64,000 nt of DNA, taken from contig NZ_JAJSDQ010000007.1 of NCBI RefSeq assembly GCF_021272345.1, positions 45,923-109,922 of the forward strand, written 5' to 3'. This DNA comes from Ornithinimicrobium sediminis (GTDB taxonomy: Bacteria > Actinomycetota > Actinomycetes > Actinomycetales > Dermatophilaceae). A model generated the notes under the pieces. That model had not been told where the DNA came from, did no database searches, and worked only from the letters and a program-made list of their open reading frames with translations. Both the position numbers and the translations under genes were made by a program. Position 1 is the first letter of the stretch; every line of letters starts with the position of its first letter. This document shows positions 7,793 through 16,483 of this stretch, piece after piece.

Positions 7793-9094
7793 ATGAGTCC
7801 GCTGCCGGCTGCTCTGCCCCCGTTCGACGTCCCTGCCCCCGCTGCCGCCCATGCCGCGGTCAGCACCGGCCCGGCGGCTCTCGCCTCGACTCTCGCCACC
7901 GAACGGACCTGGACCAGCTACACGGTCCGCCCGGGCGACACCCTCTACGACATCGCGGAGGCGCGCGGCACCACGGTCCAGGCCCTGGTCGCCCGCAACT
8001 CGCTGGCCCAGGGCGGCCGCTGGCTGACCCCCGGGCAGCGGCTCAGCGTCCCCGGCAAGGCCAGCTCCAGCTCGGACACCTCGTCGCAGTCGAGCACGAC
8101 CACCAGCAGGAGCAAGGGCGCCACCGTCACCGTGCGCCCCGGCGACACCCTGTCGCACATCGCGCTGCAGCACGGCGTCAGCGTGCGGGACATCATGAAG
8201 GCCAACAGCGTGACCAACCCGCGGCTGATCTTCCCGGGTCAGAAGCTCACGATCCCCGGCACCGAGAGCTCCTCGTCCTCGCGCAGCAAGGACACCTCCT
8301 CGTCCCGGAGCAGCTCCTCCGGCTCGAGCAAGAGCAGCACCAGCAAGAGCAGCACCAGCAAGAGCAGCAGCAAGAGCACGAGCAAGGGCGCCACCGTCAC
8401 CGTGCGCCCCGGCGACACCCTGTCGCACATCGCCGCCCGCCACGGGATCTCCCTGTCCGCCCTGCAGTCGGCCAACCCCGGCCTGGACCCCCGACGTCTC
8501 TGGGTAGGCCAGAAGGTCGTCGTGCCGGCAGGCTCCTCGTCCTCGTCCTCGTCCGGCACGGTGACGCGCCCCTGGACGCCCGCGACCATCGGCGACACCA
8601 AGAAGGGCGAGAAGGTGCAGGACACCTTCCTGCACTACACCTACAGCTCCGCGGTGGCCCGCTCGGCCGCTGCCAACCGGGAGTACCTCGCCGAGGTGCC
8701 GGTGCCCTCACGGGCGGAGACCAAGAAGCTCATCACCGACACGGCGCGGCGTCATGGTGTCGACCCCAAGCTCATGCTGGCCCTGGCCTACCAGGAGTCG
8801 GGCTGGAACCAGCGGGCGGTCTCCCCGGCCAACGCGATCGGCATCATGCAGGTCATCCCGACCTCTGGCGAGTGGGCCTCGATGCTGATCGGTCGGGACC
8901 TCAACCTGCTCGACCCCCAGGACAACGTCACCGCCGGGGTGGTCATCATGCGGGCGCTGCTGCGCTCGGCCTCCACCGAGCAGAAGGCCATCGGTGGCTA
9001 CTACCAGGGGCTGGCCAGCGTCAACCGGCACGGGCTGTTCTCGGACACCAAGCACTACGTCGCCTCGATCCGGGCGCTGCGCGACCGGATGTGA
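7793..9094 (+). CDS. Cell-wall protein with three LysM domains and a lytic transglycosylase (SLT) domain
   Basis: A 433-residue peptidoglycan-binding enzyme. LysM repeats begin near residues 42, 111 and 201 (each xVRPGDTLxxIA) and are joined by Ser/Thr/Lys-rich linkers, the second almost pure Ser-Lys-Thr repeats. The SLT domain from about 309 has the catalytic Glu in ALAYQESGWNQ and the AIGIMQV motif. The ATG at 7793 has a GAAGGGA ribosome site. The N-terminus is Pro/Ala-rich and is not a classical signal peptide, so export is uncertain or the true signal lies outside this frame. It lies between the Rv2175c-type gene and the PASTA kinase, which fits a cell-wall role. Confidence 0.87.
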   Translation: MSPLPAALPPFDVPAPAAAHAAVSTGPAALASTLATERTWTSYTVRPGDTLYDIAEARGTTVQALVARNSLAQGGRWLTPGQRLSVPGKASSSSDTSSQSSTTTSRSKGATVTVRPGDTLSHIALQHGVSVRDIMKANSVTNPRLIFPGQKLTIPGTESSSSSRSKDTSSSRSSSSGSSKSSTSKSSTSKSSSKSTSKGATVTVRPGDTLSHIAARHGISLSALQSANPGLDPRRLWVGQKVVVPAGSSSSSSSGTVTRPWTPATIGDTKKGEKVQDTFLHYTYSSAVARSAAANREYLAEVPVPSRAETKKLITDTARRHGVDPKLMLALAYQESGWNQRAVSPANAIGIMQVIPTSGEWASMLIGRDLNLLDPQDNVTAGVVIMRALLRSASTEQKAIGGYYQGLASVNRHGLFSDTKHYVASIRALRDRM

Positions 9095-9131
9095 GACCCC
9101 GCAGGTCCCCGGATCTGCCAGCAGGTCTTCG

Positions 9132-9137
9132 TACACT
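9132..9137 (+). promoter_or_regulatory. -10 element giving a leaderless pknL-like transcript
   Basis: TACACT is followed by 6 bases and then the GTG at 9144, so the transcript would start at or next to the start codon. No ribosome site is present. Confidence 0.6.
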
Positions 9138-9143
9138 CGCGAT

Positions 9144-11105
9144 GTGAGCACCGCGACCCCTCCTGCGATCGACCGCGTCGTCGACGGTCGCTACCGGGTG
9201 GACGCGCACCTGGCCGAGGGCGGGATGGCCTCGGTCTACCGCGCTCACGACCTGCGCCTGGACCGGCCCGTCGCGCTCAAGGTCATGCGCCCGGACCTGG
9301 CCCGGGACGCCGACTTCGTGACCCGCTTCCGTCGCGAGGCCCGCGCGTCCGCCCGGCTCTCGCACCCGCACGTCGTGTCCGTCTTCGACCAGGGCGAGGA
9401 CGGCGACATCGTCTTCCTCGCGATGGAGCTGGTCGAGGGACGCACGCTGCGCGAGGTCGTCGCCGCCGAGGCGCCCCTGTCGACGCGGCGCGCGACCGAG
9501 ATCGTGGACCAGGTCCTCCAGGCGCTCGCGGCGGCGCACCGGGCCGGCATCGTCCACCGCGACATCAAGCCGGAGAACGTCCTCGTCAGCAGCAACGGCC
9601 CGGCCAAGGTCGCCGACTTCGGGCTGGCCCGCGCGGTGACGGCAGGCACGACGAGCCGCACCACCGACCTGCTGTGGGGCACGGCGGCGTACCTCTCCCC
9701 CGAGCAGGTGGAGCACGGCCGCTCCGACGAGCGCACCGACGTGTATGCGGTGGGCCTGCTGCTCTTCGAGCTGCTCACCGGTGTCAAGGCGTTCGCCGGG
9801 GAGAGCCCGGTGCAGGTGGCCTTCCAGCACGTGCACGGCGAGGTCGCCCGTGCCTCCGACCTGGTGTCGACCGTGCCGGCCGAGATGGACGCCCTCGTCC
9901 GGCACGCCACCGCCACCTCCCCCCAGCAGCGGCCCGCCGACGCCGGGGAGCTGCGACGTGAGCTGCACCGGGCGGTCTCCCAGCTCTCCGACGCCGAGCT
10001 CGACGCCACCCCGCGCACCGTCCCGCAGGAGCGCACGGAGCGCATCGACCTGCGTGCCGACGCCACACGCCCCGTGCACCACGCCACGGCCGTGGTCCCG
10101 GTGCAGACGCCCCGGCGGGAGGGCACCTACGCCCGCACCACCGGCAACCGTGTCGCCGCTGCCCCGGCCCCGGTCCCGGTCCCGGGTGGACGCGACGCCC
10201 GTGCCGGGGGTCCACGGCGCCGGCTCGGGGCGTTGCTGACGGTCCTGCTGCTGCTCATCGGCGTGGGTGGTGCCGCGACGGCGTGGTACTTCAGCGCCGG
10301 GCCGGGCATCCACTCCCCGGTGCCCACCCTCGTCGGGCTGTCCCAGGGCCAGGCGGTGCAGGCCCTGCAGAGCCAGGACCTCGGGGCCGAGGTTGTCCAG
10401 GACTACTCCGAGACGGTGCCGGCGGACACCGTGCTGGAGGCCTCCGAGAAGCCGGGCACCTCGGTGCGGCACGGGACGGTGGTCACCCTCACCGTCTCCC
10501 AGGGCCCCGAGCGGTATGCCGTGCCGGCGGTGGTCGGCAGCACGCTGGAGCAGGCGCAGGCGGCCCTGGAGGAGGCCAACCTGGCCCTGGGCGAGACGAC
10601 CGAGCGGTTCGACGAGGCCGTCCCGGCCGGGCAGGTCATGTCGGCCGAGCCGGCCGCCGGTGAGCCGCTGCCGCCGGGCACGTCGGTCGACCTCGTGGTC
10701 AGTGCGGGTCGGGAGCCGGTCGAGGTGCCGCAGGTCCGCGGCGCGACCGAGGGCGAGGCCCGGGCGACCCTCGAGGACGCCGGCTTCGTGGTGCAGGTGG
10801 AGGCCGAGCGGGTCACCGACGACGAGGTCGCCGAGGGCTCGGTGAGCGCGCAGACCCCGTCGGAGGGCACGGCCTTCCGTGGGGACACCGTCACCCTCAC
10901 CATCTCGGAGGGCCCCGAGCTGGTGACGGTGCCCCGGCTCATCGGCATGTCGTGGCCGGAGGCGGAGTCGCTGCTGGGCGACCTGGGCCTGGAGGTCGTC
11001 CGCGAGGAGATCGCCGGCGGGTTCTTCGACACGGTGCGCTTCCAGAGCATCGAGGAGGACGAGGAGGTGCCGGTGGGCACCGAGGTCGTCCTGACCGTGC
11101 TCTGA
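9144..11105 (+). CDS. pknL: PASTA-domain serine/threonine protein kinase (PknL-like)
   Basis: A 653-residue transmembrane Hanks-type kinase. The kinase domain covers about 12-280, with GEGGMASVYRA-like glycine loop (AEGGMASVYRA), catalytic Lys46, IVHRDIKPEN and ADFGLAR. A basic juxtamembrane linker and one membrane span (about 360-380) lead to four extracellular PASTA repeats (389-653), which bind peptidoglycan fragments. I moved the start to GTG 9144 because it follows a TACACT -10 by 6 bases; the longer open frame overlaps the previous gene. Neighbouring idsA and Rv2175c homologues support the PknL assignment, although, as I recall, mycobacterial PknL lacks PASTA repeats. Confidence 0.9.
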   Translation: MSTATPPAIDRVVDGRYRVDAHLAEGGMASVYRAHDLRLDRPVALKVMRPDLARDADFVTRFRREARASARLSHPHVVSVFDQGEDGDIVFLAMELVEGRTLREVVAAEAPLSTRRATEIVDQVLQALAAAHRAGIVHRDIKPENVLVSSNGPAKVADFGLARAVTAGTTSRTTDLLWGTAAYLSPEQVEHGRSDERTDVYAVGLLLFELLTGVKAFAGESPVQVAFQHVHGEVARASDLVSTVPAEMDALVRHATATSPQQRPADAGELRRELHRAVSQLSDAELDATPRTVPQERTERIDLRADATRPVHHATAVVPVQTPRREGTYARTTGNRVAAAPAPVPVPGGRDARAGGPRRRLGALLTVLLLLIGVGGAATAWYFSAGPGIHSPVPTLVGLSQGQAVQALQSQDLGAEVVQDYSETVPADTVLEASEKPGTSVRHGTVVTLTVSQGPERYAVPAVVGSTLEQAQAALEEANLALGETTERFDEAVPAGQVMSAEPAAGEPLPPGTSVDLVVSAGREPVEVPQVRGATEGEARATLEDAGFVVQVEAERVTDDEVAEGSVSAQTPSEGTAFRGDTVTLTISEGPELVTVPRLIGMSWPEAESLLGDLGLEVVREEIAGGFFDTVRFQSIEEDEEVPVGTEVVLTVL

Positions 11106-11107
11106 GC

Positions 11108-11683
11108 TCAGTCGCGGTAGGCGTAGCGCTCCTCGCGCTCGACCCTCCCGCGGGGGTGGTAGCCGTGCTGCTCCCAGTAGCCCCGGGGTGTCGTGTGGTG
11201 GTAGTCCATCGCCAGCACCCACTTGGGGCCCTTGAACGCATAGAGGTGCGGCAGCACGATGCGCGCCGGCCAGCCGTGCTCGGGGGTCAGCGGCTCTCCG
11301 TCCAGGTGCGTGGCCAGCAGGGCCGAGGGGTCGTCGAGGTCGGTCAGGCGCACCGCGGCGCTGTAGCCGTAGGCCGCCGAGAAGAGCACGTGCTCGACCC
11401 CCGGCTCCGGCGGGGCCAGCCGCACGATCTCGGCCAGGGGCACACCCGACCAGGTCAGCCCCGCCACGCTGACCTTCGAGACGCAGTGCAGGTCCGAGTG
11501 CACCGTGCGGCGCGGCAGGTCCTGCAGCGTCGCCCAGTCGACGACGGTCTGGCCACCGTCCTCGGTCGCACCGCCCACCGTGAACGACCAGCGGTCCAGG
11601 TGCAGCCGCGGCACCCGGCCGTAGTGCATGGGCACCAGGGCCGGGACGTAGCGCTGACCCGGGGGCGATGCGTCCTGGCTCAC
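11108..11683 (-). CDS. Molybdopterin-dependent oxidoreductase (sulfite-oxidase fold)
   Basis: A 191-residue protein with the oxidoreductase molybdopterin-binding domain only. The Mo-ligand cysteine is probably in SDLHCVSKVSVAGLTWSGVP, followed by YGYSAAVRL and GWPARIVLPHLYAFKGPKWV. It has no dimerisation domain and no signal peptide, so it is a short cytoplasmic form. Its ATG overlaps the threonine aldolase stop by 4 bases (ATGA), so it is the last gene of the plsC-aroG-ltaE operon. Substrate is unknown. The 2-base gap to pknL leaves no room for a separate terminator. Confidence 0.82.
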   Translation of the reverse strand: MSQDASPPGQRYVPALVPMHYGRVPRLHLDRWSFTVGGATEDGGQTVVDWATLQDLPRRTVHSDLHCVSKVSVAGLTWSGVPLAEIVRLAPPEPGVEHVLFSAAYGYSAAVRLTDLDDPSALLATHLDGEPLTPEHGWPARIVLPHLYAFKGPKWVLAMDYHHTTPRGYWEQHGYHPRGRVEREERYAYRD

Positions 11684-12732
11684 GTCGGGCCCTCACGCAC
11701 CATCTCGGCCAGCACCCCGGCCGCGTGGTCGCTCTGCTCCTGGGTGACGTCGAGGTGCCAGACCAGACGCACCTGGCTGGGCCCGGTCGCGAACCCGAGC
11801 ACGCCGCGCTGGGCTGCCACCGCCACGAAGTCCGGCGCCCGCCAGCCGACCGCGCCGACGTCGAGCACGAGGATGTTGGTCGGCACGTGGTCGGGGTCGA
11901 CGACCTCGGGGCGGGCGTCGTGCACCGCTCGGGCCGCCTGGGCGGCGCGGGCGTGGTCCTCGGCCAGCCGCTGCACGTGGTGGTCGAGGGCGTGGAGGCC
12001 GGCCGCGGCCAGCAGCCCGACCTGGCGCATGCCGCCGCCGAAGCGCTTACGCCATACCCTCGCCTGGCTGACCATCTCGGCGGACCCGACCAGCACCGAC
12101 CCGACGGGCGCGCCGAGCCCCTTGCTCAGACACACGGACACCGTGTCGGCACAGGCACCGTAGTCGGACAGCGCGACCCCGGTCGCGACGTGGGCGTGCC
12201 ACAGGCGGGCACCGTCCAGGTGCACCGCGACCCCCCGCTCCCGCGCCAGGCGGGCCACCTGCTGCATCGCCTCCAGCGGCTGGACGGTGCCGCCACCGAA
12301 GTTGTGCGTGTTCTCCAGCACGACACAGGCGGTGCTCACCAGGTAGGGCCCTGCCTGGGGGGCCATCATCCGGGCGGGCTGCTCTGGGTCCAGCAGGCCG
12401 CGCGGTGCGTGCCAGCTGCGGCTGGTGATGCCCGACAGGACCGCCGCGGCACCCATCTCGGCGCGCAGCACGTGCGCCAGCTCGTCGCTGAGCAGCTCCT
12501 GTCCGGGCTGCACGTGGTGGCGCACCGCGAGCTGGCCGGCCATCGTGCCGGTGGGGGTGAACAGCCCCGCCTCGTGGCCCAGCAGGCCGGCCACCCGCTG
12601 CTCGAGCACCGCGACGGTCGGGTCCTCGCCGTAGACGTCGTCGCCCACGAGGACCGACTCGGCGACCATGGCCTCCCGCATGGCGCGGGTGGGCCGGGTC
12701 AGGGTGTCCGAGCGCAGGTCGGCGGTCGGCAT
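11680..12732 (-). CDS. ltaE: Low-specificity threonine aldolase (PLP-dependent)
   Basis: A 350-residue fold-type I PLP enzyme that cleaves threonine or allo-threonine to glycine and acetaldehyde. Diagnostic parts are DLRSDTLTRPT at the N-terminus, VGDDVYGEDPTV, HLDGARLWHA (PLP contact) and the Lys in VSVCLSKGLGAPVGSV. The ATG at 12732 shares one base with the aroG stop. Glycine produced here could feed the glycine-cleavage protein encoded at 46055, though nothing links them directly. Confidence 0.9.
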   Translation of the reverse strand: MPTADLRSDTLTRPTRAMREAMVAESVLVGDDVYGEDPTVAVLEQRVAGLLGHEAGLFTPTGTMAGQLAVRHHVQPGQELLSDELAHVLRAEMGAAAVLSGITSRSWHAPRGLLDPEQPARMMAPQAGPYLVSTACVVLENTHNFGGGTVQPLEAMQQVARLARERGVAVHLDGARLWHAHVATGVALSDYGACADTVSVCLSKGLGAPVGSVLVGSAEMVSQARVWRKRFGGGMRQVGLLAAAGLHALDHHVQRLAEDHARAAQAARAVHDARPEVVDPDHVPTNILVLDVGAVGWRAPDFVAVAAQRGVLGFATGPSQVRLVWHLDVTQEQSDHAAGVLAEMVREGPT

Positions 12733-14093
12733 CAGCGCGTGCCCTGCTCCAGCATCTCGGCCACCTGGAAGGCCATCTCCAGGCTCTGCTGGTGGTTCAG
12801 GCGTGGGTCGCACAGCGTCTCGTAGCGCAGCCCGAGGTCGTCCAGGTCGACGGCGTGCGAGCCCCCGACGCACTCGGTGACGTCGTTGCCGGTCAGCTCC
12901 ACGTGGATGCCGCCGGGCCAGGTGCCGACCTGCCGGTGGGCCTCGAAGAAGCCGCGCACCTCGGCGACGACGTCCTCGAAGGCCCGGGTCTTGTAGCCGC
13001 TGGGAGAGGTGAAGGTGTTGCCGTGCATGGGGTCGCACACCCAGGTGACGTGGTGGGCAATCTCCCCCACCGAGGTCAGCAGCTCGGGCAGCAGGTCACC
13101 GATGCGCTGCGCGCCCATCCGGGTGATGAAGGTCAGCCGGCCGCGGACCCGGTCGGGGTCCAGCAGGTCGACCAGCCGCAGCACGTCGTCGCGGGTGGCC
13201 GTCGGGCCGAGCTTGACCCCGATCGGGTTGTGCACCCGCCGGACGAAGTCGATGTGCGCCCCGTCCAGGTCACGGGTTCGCTCGCCGACCCAGACGAAGT
13301 GCCCCGAGGTGGTGTAGGGGTTGCCGGTGCGCGAGTCGCGGCGCACCATGGCGCGCTCGTAGTCGAGGACCAGCGCCTCGTGGCTGGCGTAGAGCTCCAC
13401 GCGCCGCAAGGTCTCCGCGTCGGCGGCGCCGGAGGCCTCCAGGAAGCGCATCGCACGGTCGATGTCGCCGGCCATCTGCTCGTAGCGGGCCTGGGCCGGC
13501 CCGGACAGGAAGCCCTTGTTCCACATGTGCACACTGCGCAGGTCGGCGAACCCGCCGTCGGTGAAGGCCCGCACCAGGTTGAGTGTCGCCGAGCTCGCGT
13601 GGTAGGCGCGCAGCAGCCGCTCCGGGTCGTGGGCGCGGGCCCGCTCGGTGAACTCGAAGCCGTTGACCATGTCACCGCGGTATGCCGGGAGCGTCACCCC
13701 CTCACGGGTCTCCTCGTTGGAGGAGCGCGGCTTGGCGAACTGGCCGGCCAGCCGCCCGACCTTCACGATCGGCATACCGGCCCCGTAGGTGAGCACGACG
13801 GCCATCTGCAGGATCGTCTTGATCCGGTCACGGATGTTGGGGCCGGTGACGCCGGAGAGCGTCTCGGCGCAGTCACCGCCCTGAAGGACGAAGGCCTTGC
13901 CCTGCGAGGCGAGGGCCAGCCGGTCGCGCAGCGCGTCGCACTCGCCGGCGAAGACCAGCGGCGGGTAGTGCGACAGCGTGGTGAGGACCTCGGCGAGCGC
14001 GGCGGGGTCCGGCCACTGCGGCTGCTGCTTGGCCGGGAGGTCCGGCCAGTCGAGCACGTGGCCTACGGGGACGGCGGTGACGTCGGAGTGCAC
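12732..14093 (-). CDS. aroG: Class II 3-deoxy-7-phosphoheptulonate synthase (DAHP synthase)
   Basis: First enzyme of the shikimate pathway; joins phosphoenolpyruvate and erythrose 4-phosphate. The 453 residues match the plant-type class II family: FVLQGGDCAET, MAVVLTYGAGMPIVKVGR, GQFAKPRSS, WVCDPMHGNT and HVELTGNDVTEC. I chose GTG 14093 because TACGAT precedes it by 6 bases. An alternative GTG at 14132 overlaps the acyltransferase stop (GTGA). Gene order plsC-aroG matches the Rv2182c-Rv2178c region. Confidence 0.92.
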   Translation of the reverse strand: MHSDVTAVPVGHVLDWPDLPAKQQPQWPDPAALAEVLTTLSHYPPLVFAGECDALRDRLALASQGKAFVLQGGDCAETLSGVTGPNIRDRIKTILQMAVVLTYGAGMPIVKVGRLAGQFAKPRSSNEETREGVTLPAYRGDMVNGFEFTERARAHDPERLLRAYHASSATLNLVRAFTDGGFADLRSVHMWNKGFLSGPAQARYEQMAGDIDRAMRFLEASGAADAETLRRVELYASHEALVLDYERAMVRRDSRTGNPYTTSGHFVWVGERTRDLDGAHIDFVRRVHNPIGVKLGPTATRDDVLRLVDLLDPDRVRGRLTFITRMGAQRIGDLLPELLTSVGEIAHHVTWVCDPMHGNTFTSPSGYKTRAFEDVVAEVRGFFEAHRQVGTWPGGIHVELTGNDVTECVGGSHAVDLDDLGLRYETLCDPRLNHQQSLEMAFQVAEMLEQGTR

Positions 14094-14099
14094 CCGACC

Positions 14100-14105
14100 A
14101 TCGTA
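14100..14105 (-). promoter_or_regulatory. -10 element giving a leaderless aroG transcript
   Basis: On the minus strand TACGAT is followed by 6 bases and GTG at 14093. It lies in the gap after the plsC stop, so aroG may have its own promoter inside the operon. Confidence 0.5.
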
Positions 14106-14128
14106 GGAGCGTGGCAGGGGTGCTCGTG

Positions 14129-15040
14129 TCACTCGGTGCCGGTCGGACGCTCACGAGGCACCGGCACGGACTGCTCGTCCGCCTGCTCCTCGAACTCCTC
14201 GTCCCTGTCCTCGTCGTCCCGGCCGAAGCGCTGCGACAGCCCGGTCGTCACCTGGTGCGTGGTGTCGCGCACCTGCTCGCGGGCCTGGTCCACACCCGCC
14301 CTGGCCTGCTCACGGGCCTGGTCCACCCCCGCCCGGGCCTGGTCGACGGTGGCTCGCGCCCGCGCGGCCACCCGCTCCTTGATGGTGGCGGCGTACTCGT
14401 CGACGTACTGCTGCCCCGAGAGCCGGGCCAGCTCGTACATGACCTCGTCGGTGATGGAGCGTAGGACGAAGCGGTCCTCCTCCATGCCGGCGTAGCGGGA
14501 GAAGTCGAGCGGGCGACCGAAGCGCACGCCCACCGGGTGCAGGTTGGGGATGGCCTGGCCGGTGGGCTGGGCCTTGTCGGTGTCGATCATGGCCACCGGG
14601 ATGACGGGCACCCCGGCCTCCAGCGCCATCCGCGCCACGCCCGTCTTGCCCTTGTAGAGCTTGCCGTCGGGTGAGCGGGTGCCCTCGGGGTAGATGCCGA
14701 ACAGCTCTCCCCGGCGCAGCACCTTCAGCCCCTGCTTCAGGGCGGCCATGCTCGCCTCGCCGCCGGAGCGGTCGATCGGGATCTGGCCCGCGCCGGTGAA
14801 GAACATCTTCGTGGCCCAGCCCTTGACGCCCTTGCCCGTGAAGTACTCCATCTTCGCGGGGAAGGTGATGCGCCGCGGCACGACCAGCGGCAGGAAGATG
14901 GAGTCGGAGAAGGACAGGTGGTTGCTGGCGAAGATCGCCGCACCCTTGGTCGGGATGTGCTCCGCGCCCTCGACCTTCGGCCTCCACAGCACCCGGACCA
15001 CGGGTCCGACGAGGATCATCTTGAGCAGCCAGTAGATCAC
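14129..15040 (-). CDS. plsC: 1-acyl-sn-glycerol-3-phosphate acyltransferase (PlsC family)
   Basis: A 303-residue membrane-associated acyltransferase of phospholipid synthesis. The HX4D box is NHLSFSD, FPEGTR-type motif is YPEGTRS, and GVPVIPVAMI follows. The GTG at 15040 has an AGGTGAGGAGG ribosome site. After the catalytic domain, residues about 225-275 hold repeated amphipathic segments (VDQARAGVDQAREQ repeated), then a very acidic tail (DDEDRDEEFEEQADEQ). This tail is not part of the usual family and may form a coiled coil or lie on the membrane. Confidence 0.9.
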   Translation of the reverse strand: MIYWLLKMILVGPVVRVLWRPKVEGAEHIPTKGAAIFASNHLSFSDSIFLPLVVPRRITFPAKMEYFTGKGVKGWATKMFFTGAGQIPIDRSGGEASMAALKQGLKVLRRGELFGIYPEGTRSPDGKLYKGKTGVARMALEAGVPVIPVAMIDTDKAQPTGQAIPNLHPVGVRFGRPLDFSRYAGMEEDRFVLRSITDEVMYELARLSGQQYVDEYAATIKERVAARARATVDQARAGVDQAREQARAGVDQAREQVRDTTHQVTTGLSQRFGRDDEDRDEEFEEQADEQSVPVPRERPTGTE

Positions 15041-15116
15041 GTCGGGCCTCCTCACCTCTGACCGCCGAAGCCTACGCCACACGGCGTGCGGTAGCACCCG
15101 TGACAAGATCGGAGGC

Positions 15117-15884
15117 ATGCAGACCATGTCCGGGGTCGAGGAGTTCCACAGCATCGGCAGCGGCACCCGTGCCCGCACCGGTGTGCTGGTGGTCCACGGC
15201 ATCACGTCGACCCCCCAGGGCATGGGGCCGGTCAGCGCGCACCTCGCCGAGCTGGGGTATGCCGTGAGCGCCCCGGTGCTGCCCGGTCACGGCACGTCGG
15301 TGGCGGACATGCTCCCCACCCGCTACGCCGACTGGCTCGCCCGGGTCGAGGACCGGGCCGAGCAGCTGCGCCTGCGCTGCGACCGGGTCGTGGCCGTCGG
15401 CATGAGCCTGGGCGGGGCCCTGGCCACCGACCTGGCTGCCCGCCGCCCCGACCTGGTCGACGCCCTCGTGCTGATCAACCCCGGGTTCGGCTCCGAGGAC
15501 CCGCGGCTGCGGCTGCTGCCGGTGCTCAAGCACGTCATGCCCACGTTCCCCGGTCTGGCCGACGAGATCCGCAGGCCGGGTCCGCCCCGCGAGCTCGCCT
15601 ACGAGCGCCTGCCGCTCAAGGCCTTCGCCAGCCTGGTCGAGCGCTGGCCGGGCCTGCGGGAGGACTTCGCGAAGGTCACCCAGCCGGTCCTGCTGTTCCG
15701 CTCCGCCTACGACCGGGTCGTGCCCCCGAGCGCCGCCCGTGCCTTCCTCGAACGCGTCGGCAGCGAGGACGTCACGGAGGTCTGGCTGCGCGACTCCGGG
15801 CACGTCGCCACCCTCGACTACGACCAGGCCGAGCTGCTGCGGCGCACGGCCGCCTTCGTCGCGCGGATCGGCGAGGAGCCATGA
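15117..15884 (+). CDS. Alpha/beta-hydrolase (carboxylesterase/lipase type)
   Basis: A 255-residue serine hydrolase. It has VLVVHGITSTPQGM (oxyanion loop), the nucleophile elbow GMSLGG, an Asp in FRSAYDRVVPP and the His in DSGHVATLDYD. It resembles the Est30/thermostable carboxylesterase group. The start is ATG 15117, where TGACAAGAT sits 7 bases upstream, suggesting a leaderless transcript; ATG 15126 is the alternative with GGAGG 10 bases ahead. It is divergent from plsC and overlaps the next gene by ATGA. Confidence 0.85.
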   Translation: MQTMSGVEEFHSIGSGTRARTGVLVVHGITSTPQGMGPVSAHLAELGYAVSAPVLPGHGTSVADMLPTRYADWLARVEDRAEQLRLRCDRVVAVGMSLGGALATDLAARRPDLVDALVLINPGFGSEDPRLRLLPVLKHVMPTFPGLADEIRRPGPPRELAYERLPLKAFASLVERWPGLREDFAKVTQPVLLFRSAYDRVVPPSAARAFLERVGSEDVTEVWLRDSGHVATLDYDQAELLRRTAAFVARIGEEP

Positions 15885-16468
15885 GCGGCTCCGCGGGTCG
15901 GCCCGGCGAGGAGGAGCCCTCCTCGGACGACATCGACCGCCGGTTCTCCGAGATCGTGGCCGGGCTGCGCAGCACGCCCCCGCACACCGACACGAGCCCC
16001 GACCCGGAGGTGACCGACACCGGTGCGGACCCCCGGGTGGACGACACCGGCGCGGGCCGTCGGGAGGGCCCTGAAGACGACCGCCCGGAGCAGGACACCG
16101 ACGGCCGGCGTCCGCAGGACGAGGGCCCGGAGCCGTCCACCGTCCCCTTCAGCGGCAGCGGGTACGGCGTGCCTCCCGGTGGCGTCGCCGGCAAGCCCGC
16201 ACGGTGGCGGGAGAGCGAGGAGGTCGAGGAGGACGACCACTTCGTGCCCCCGCCTCCCCCGCCGCTGCCGGCGGGCGACCTGCACTTCTGGGCCATCGTG
16301 GTCGGCCTGACCGTCGGCCCGCTGCTGCTGGTGCTGAGCAACGCGCTCCCGGTGCTGGACGAGGACTGGGGCTGGGTCGGCATCGGCCTGGCCGTCGCCG
16401 GCTTCGTGCTGCTCGTGCTGCGCCAGCCGTTCCGGGACCGCGAGGACGACTGGGGCGCCCAGGTCTGA
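15881..16468 (+). CDS. Hypothetical two-span membrane protein with long acidic N-terminus
   Basis: A 195-residue protein I do not recognise. Residues 1-125 are hydrophilic, Pro/Asp/Glu-rich and probably disordered, ending in a PPPPPPLP run. Two membrane spans follow (HFWAIVVGLTVGPLLLVLSN and WVGIGLAVAGFVLLVL). It starts in the ATGA of the hydrolase stop, so the two are probably translated together. Confidence 0.7.
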   Translation: MSGSAGRPGEEEPSSDDIDRRFSEIVAGLRSTPPHTDTSPDPEVTDTGADPRVDDTGAGRREGPEDDRPEQDTDGRRPQDEGPEPSTVPFSGSGYGVPPGGVAGKPARWRESEEVEEDDHFVPPPPPPLPAGDLHFWAIVVGLTVGPLLLVLSNALPVLDEDWGWVGIGLAVAGFVLLVLRQPFRDREDDWGAQV

Positions 16469-16483
16469 GGAGCCCTCGGCTGC

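Noticed and set aside
8994..9143. N-terminal extension of the PASTA kinase
   Set aside because: It overlaps the end of the LysM gene in another frame and precedes the TACACT/GTG leaderless start at 9144.
9021..11696. Minus-strand ORF of 891 residues opposite the PASTA kinase
   Set aside because: Shadow frame of pknL, rich in Arg, Gly and His, with no start signal or domain.
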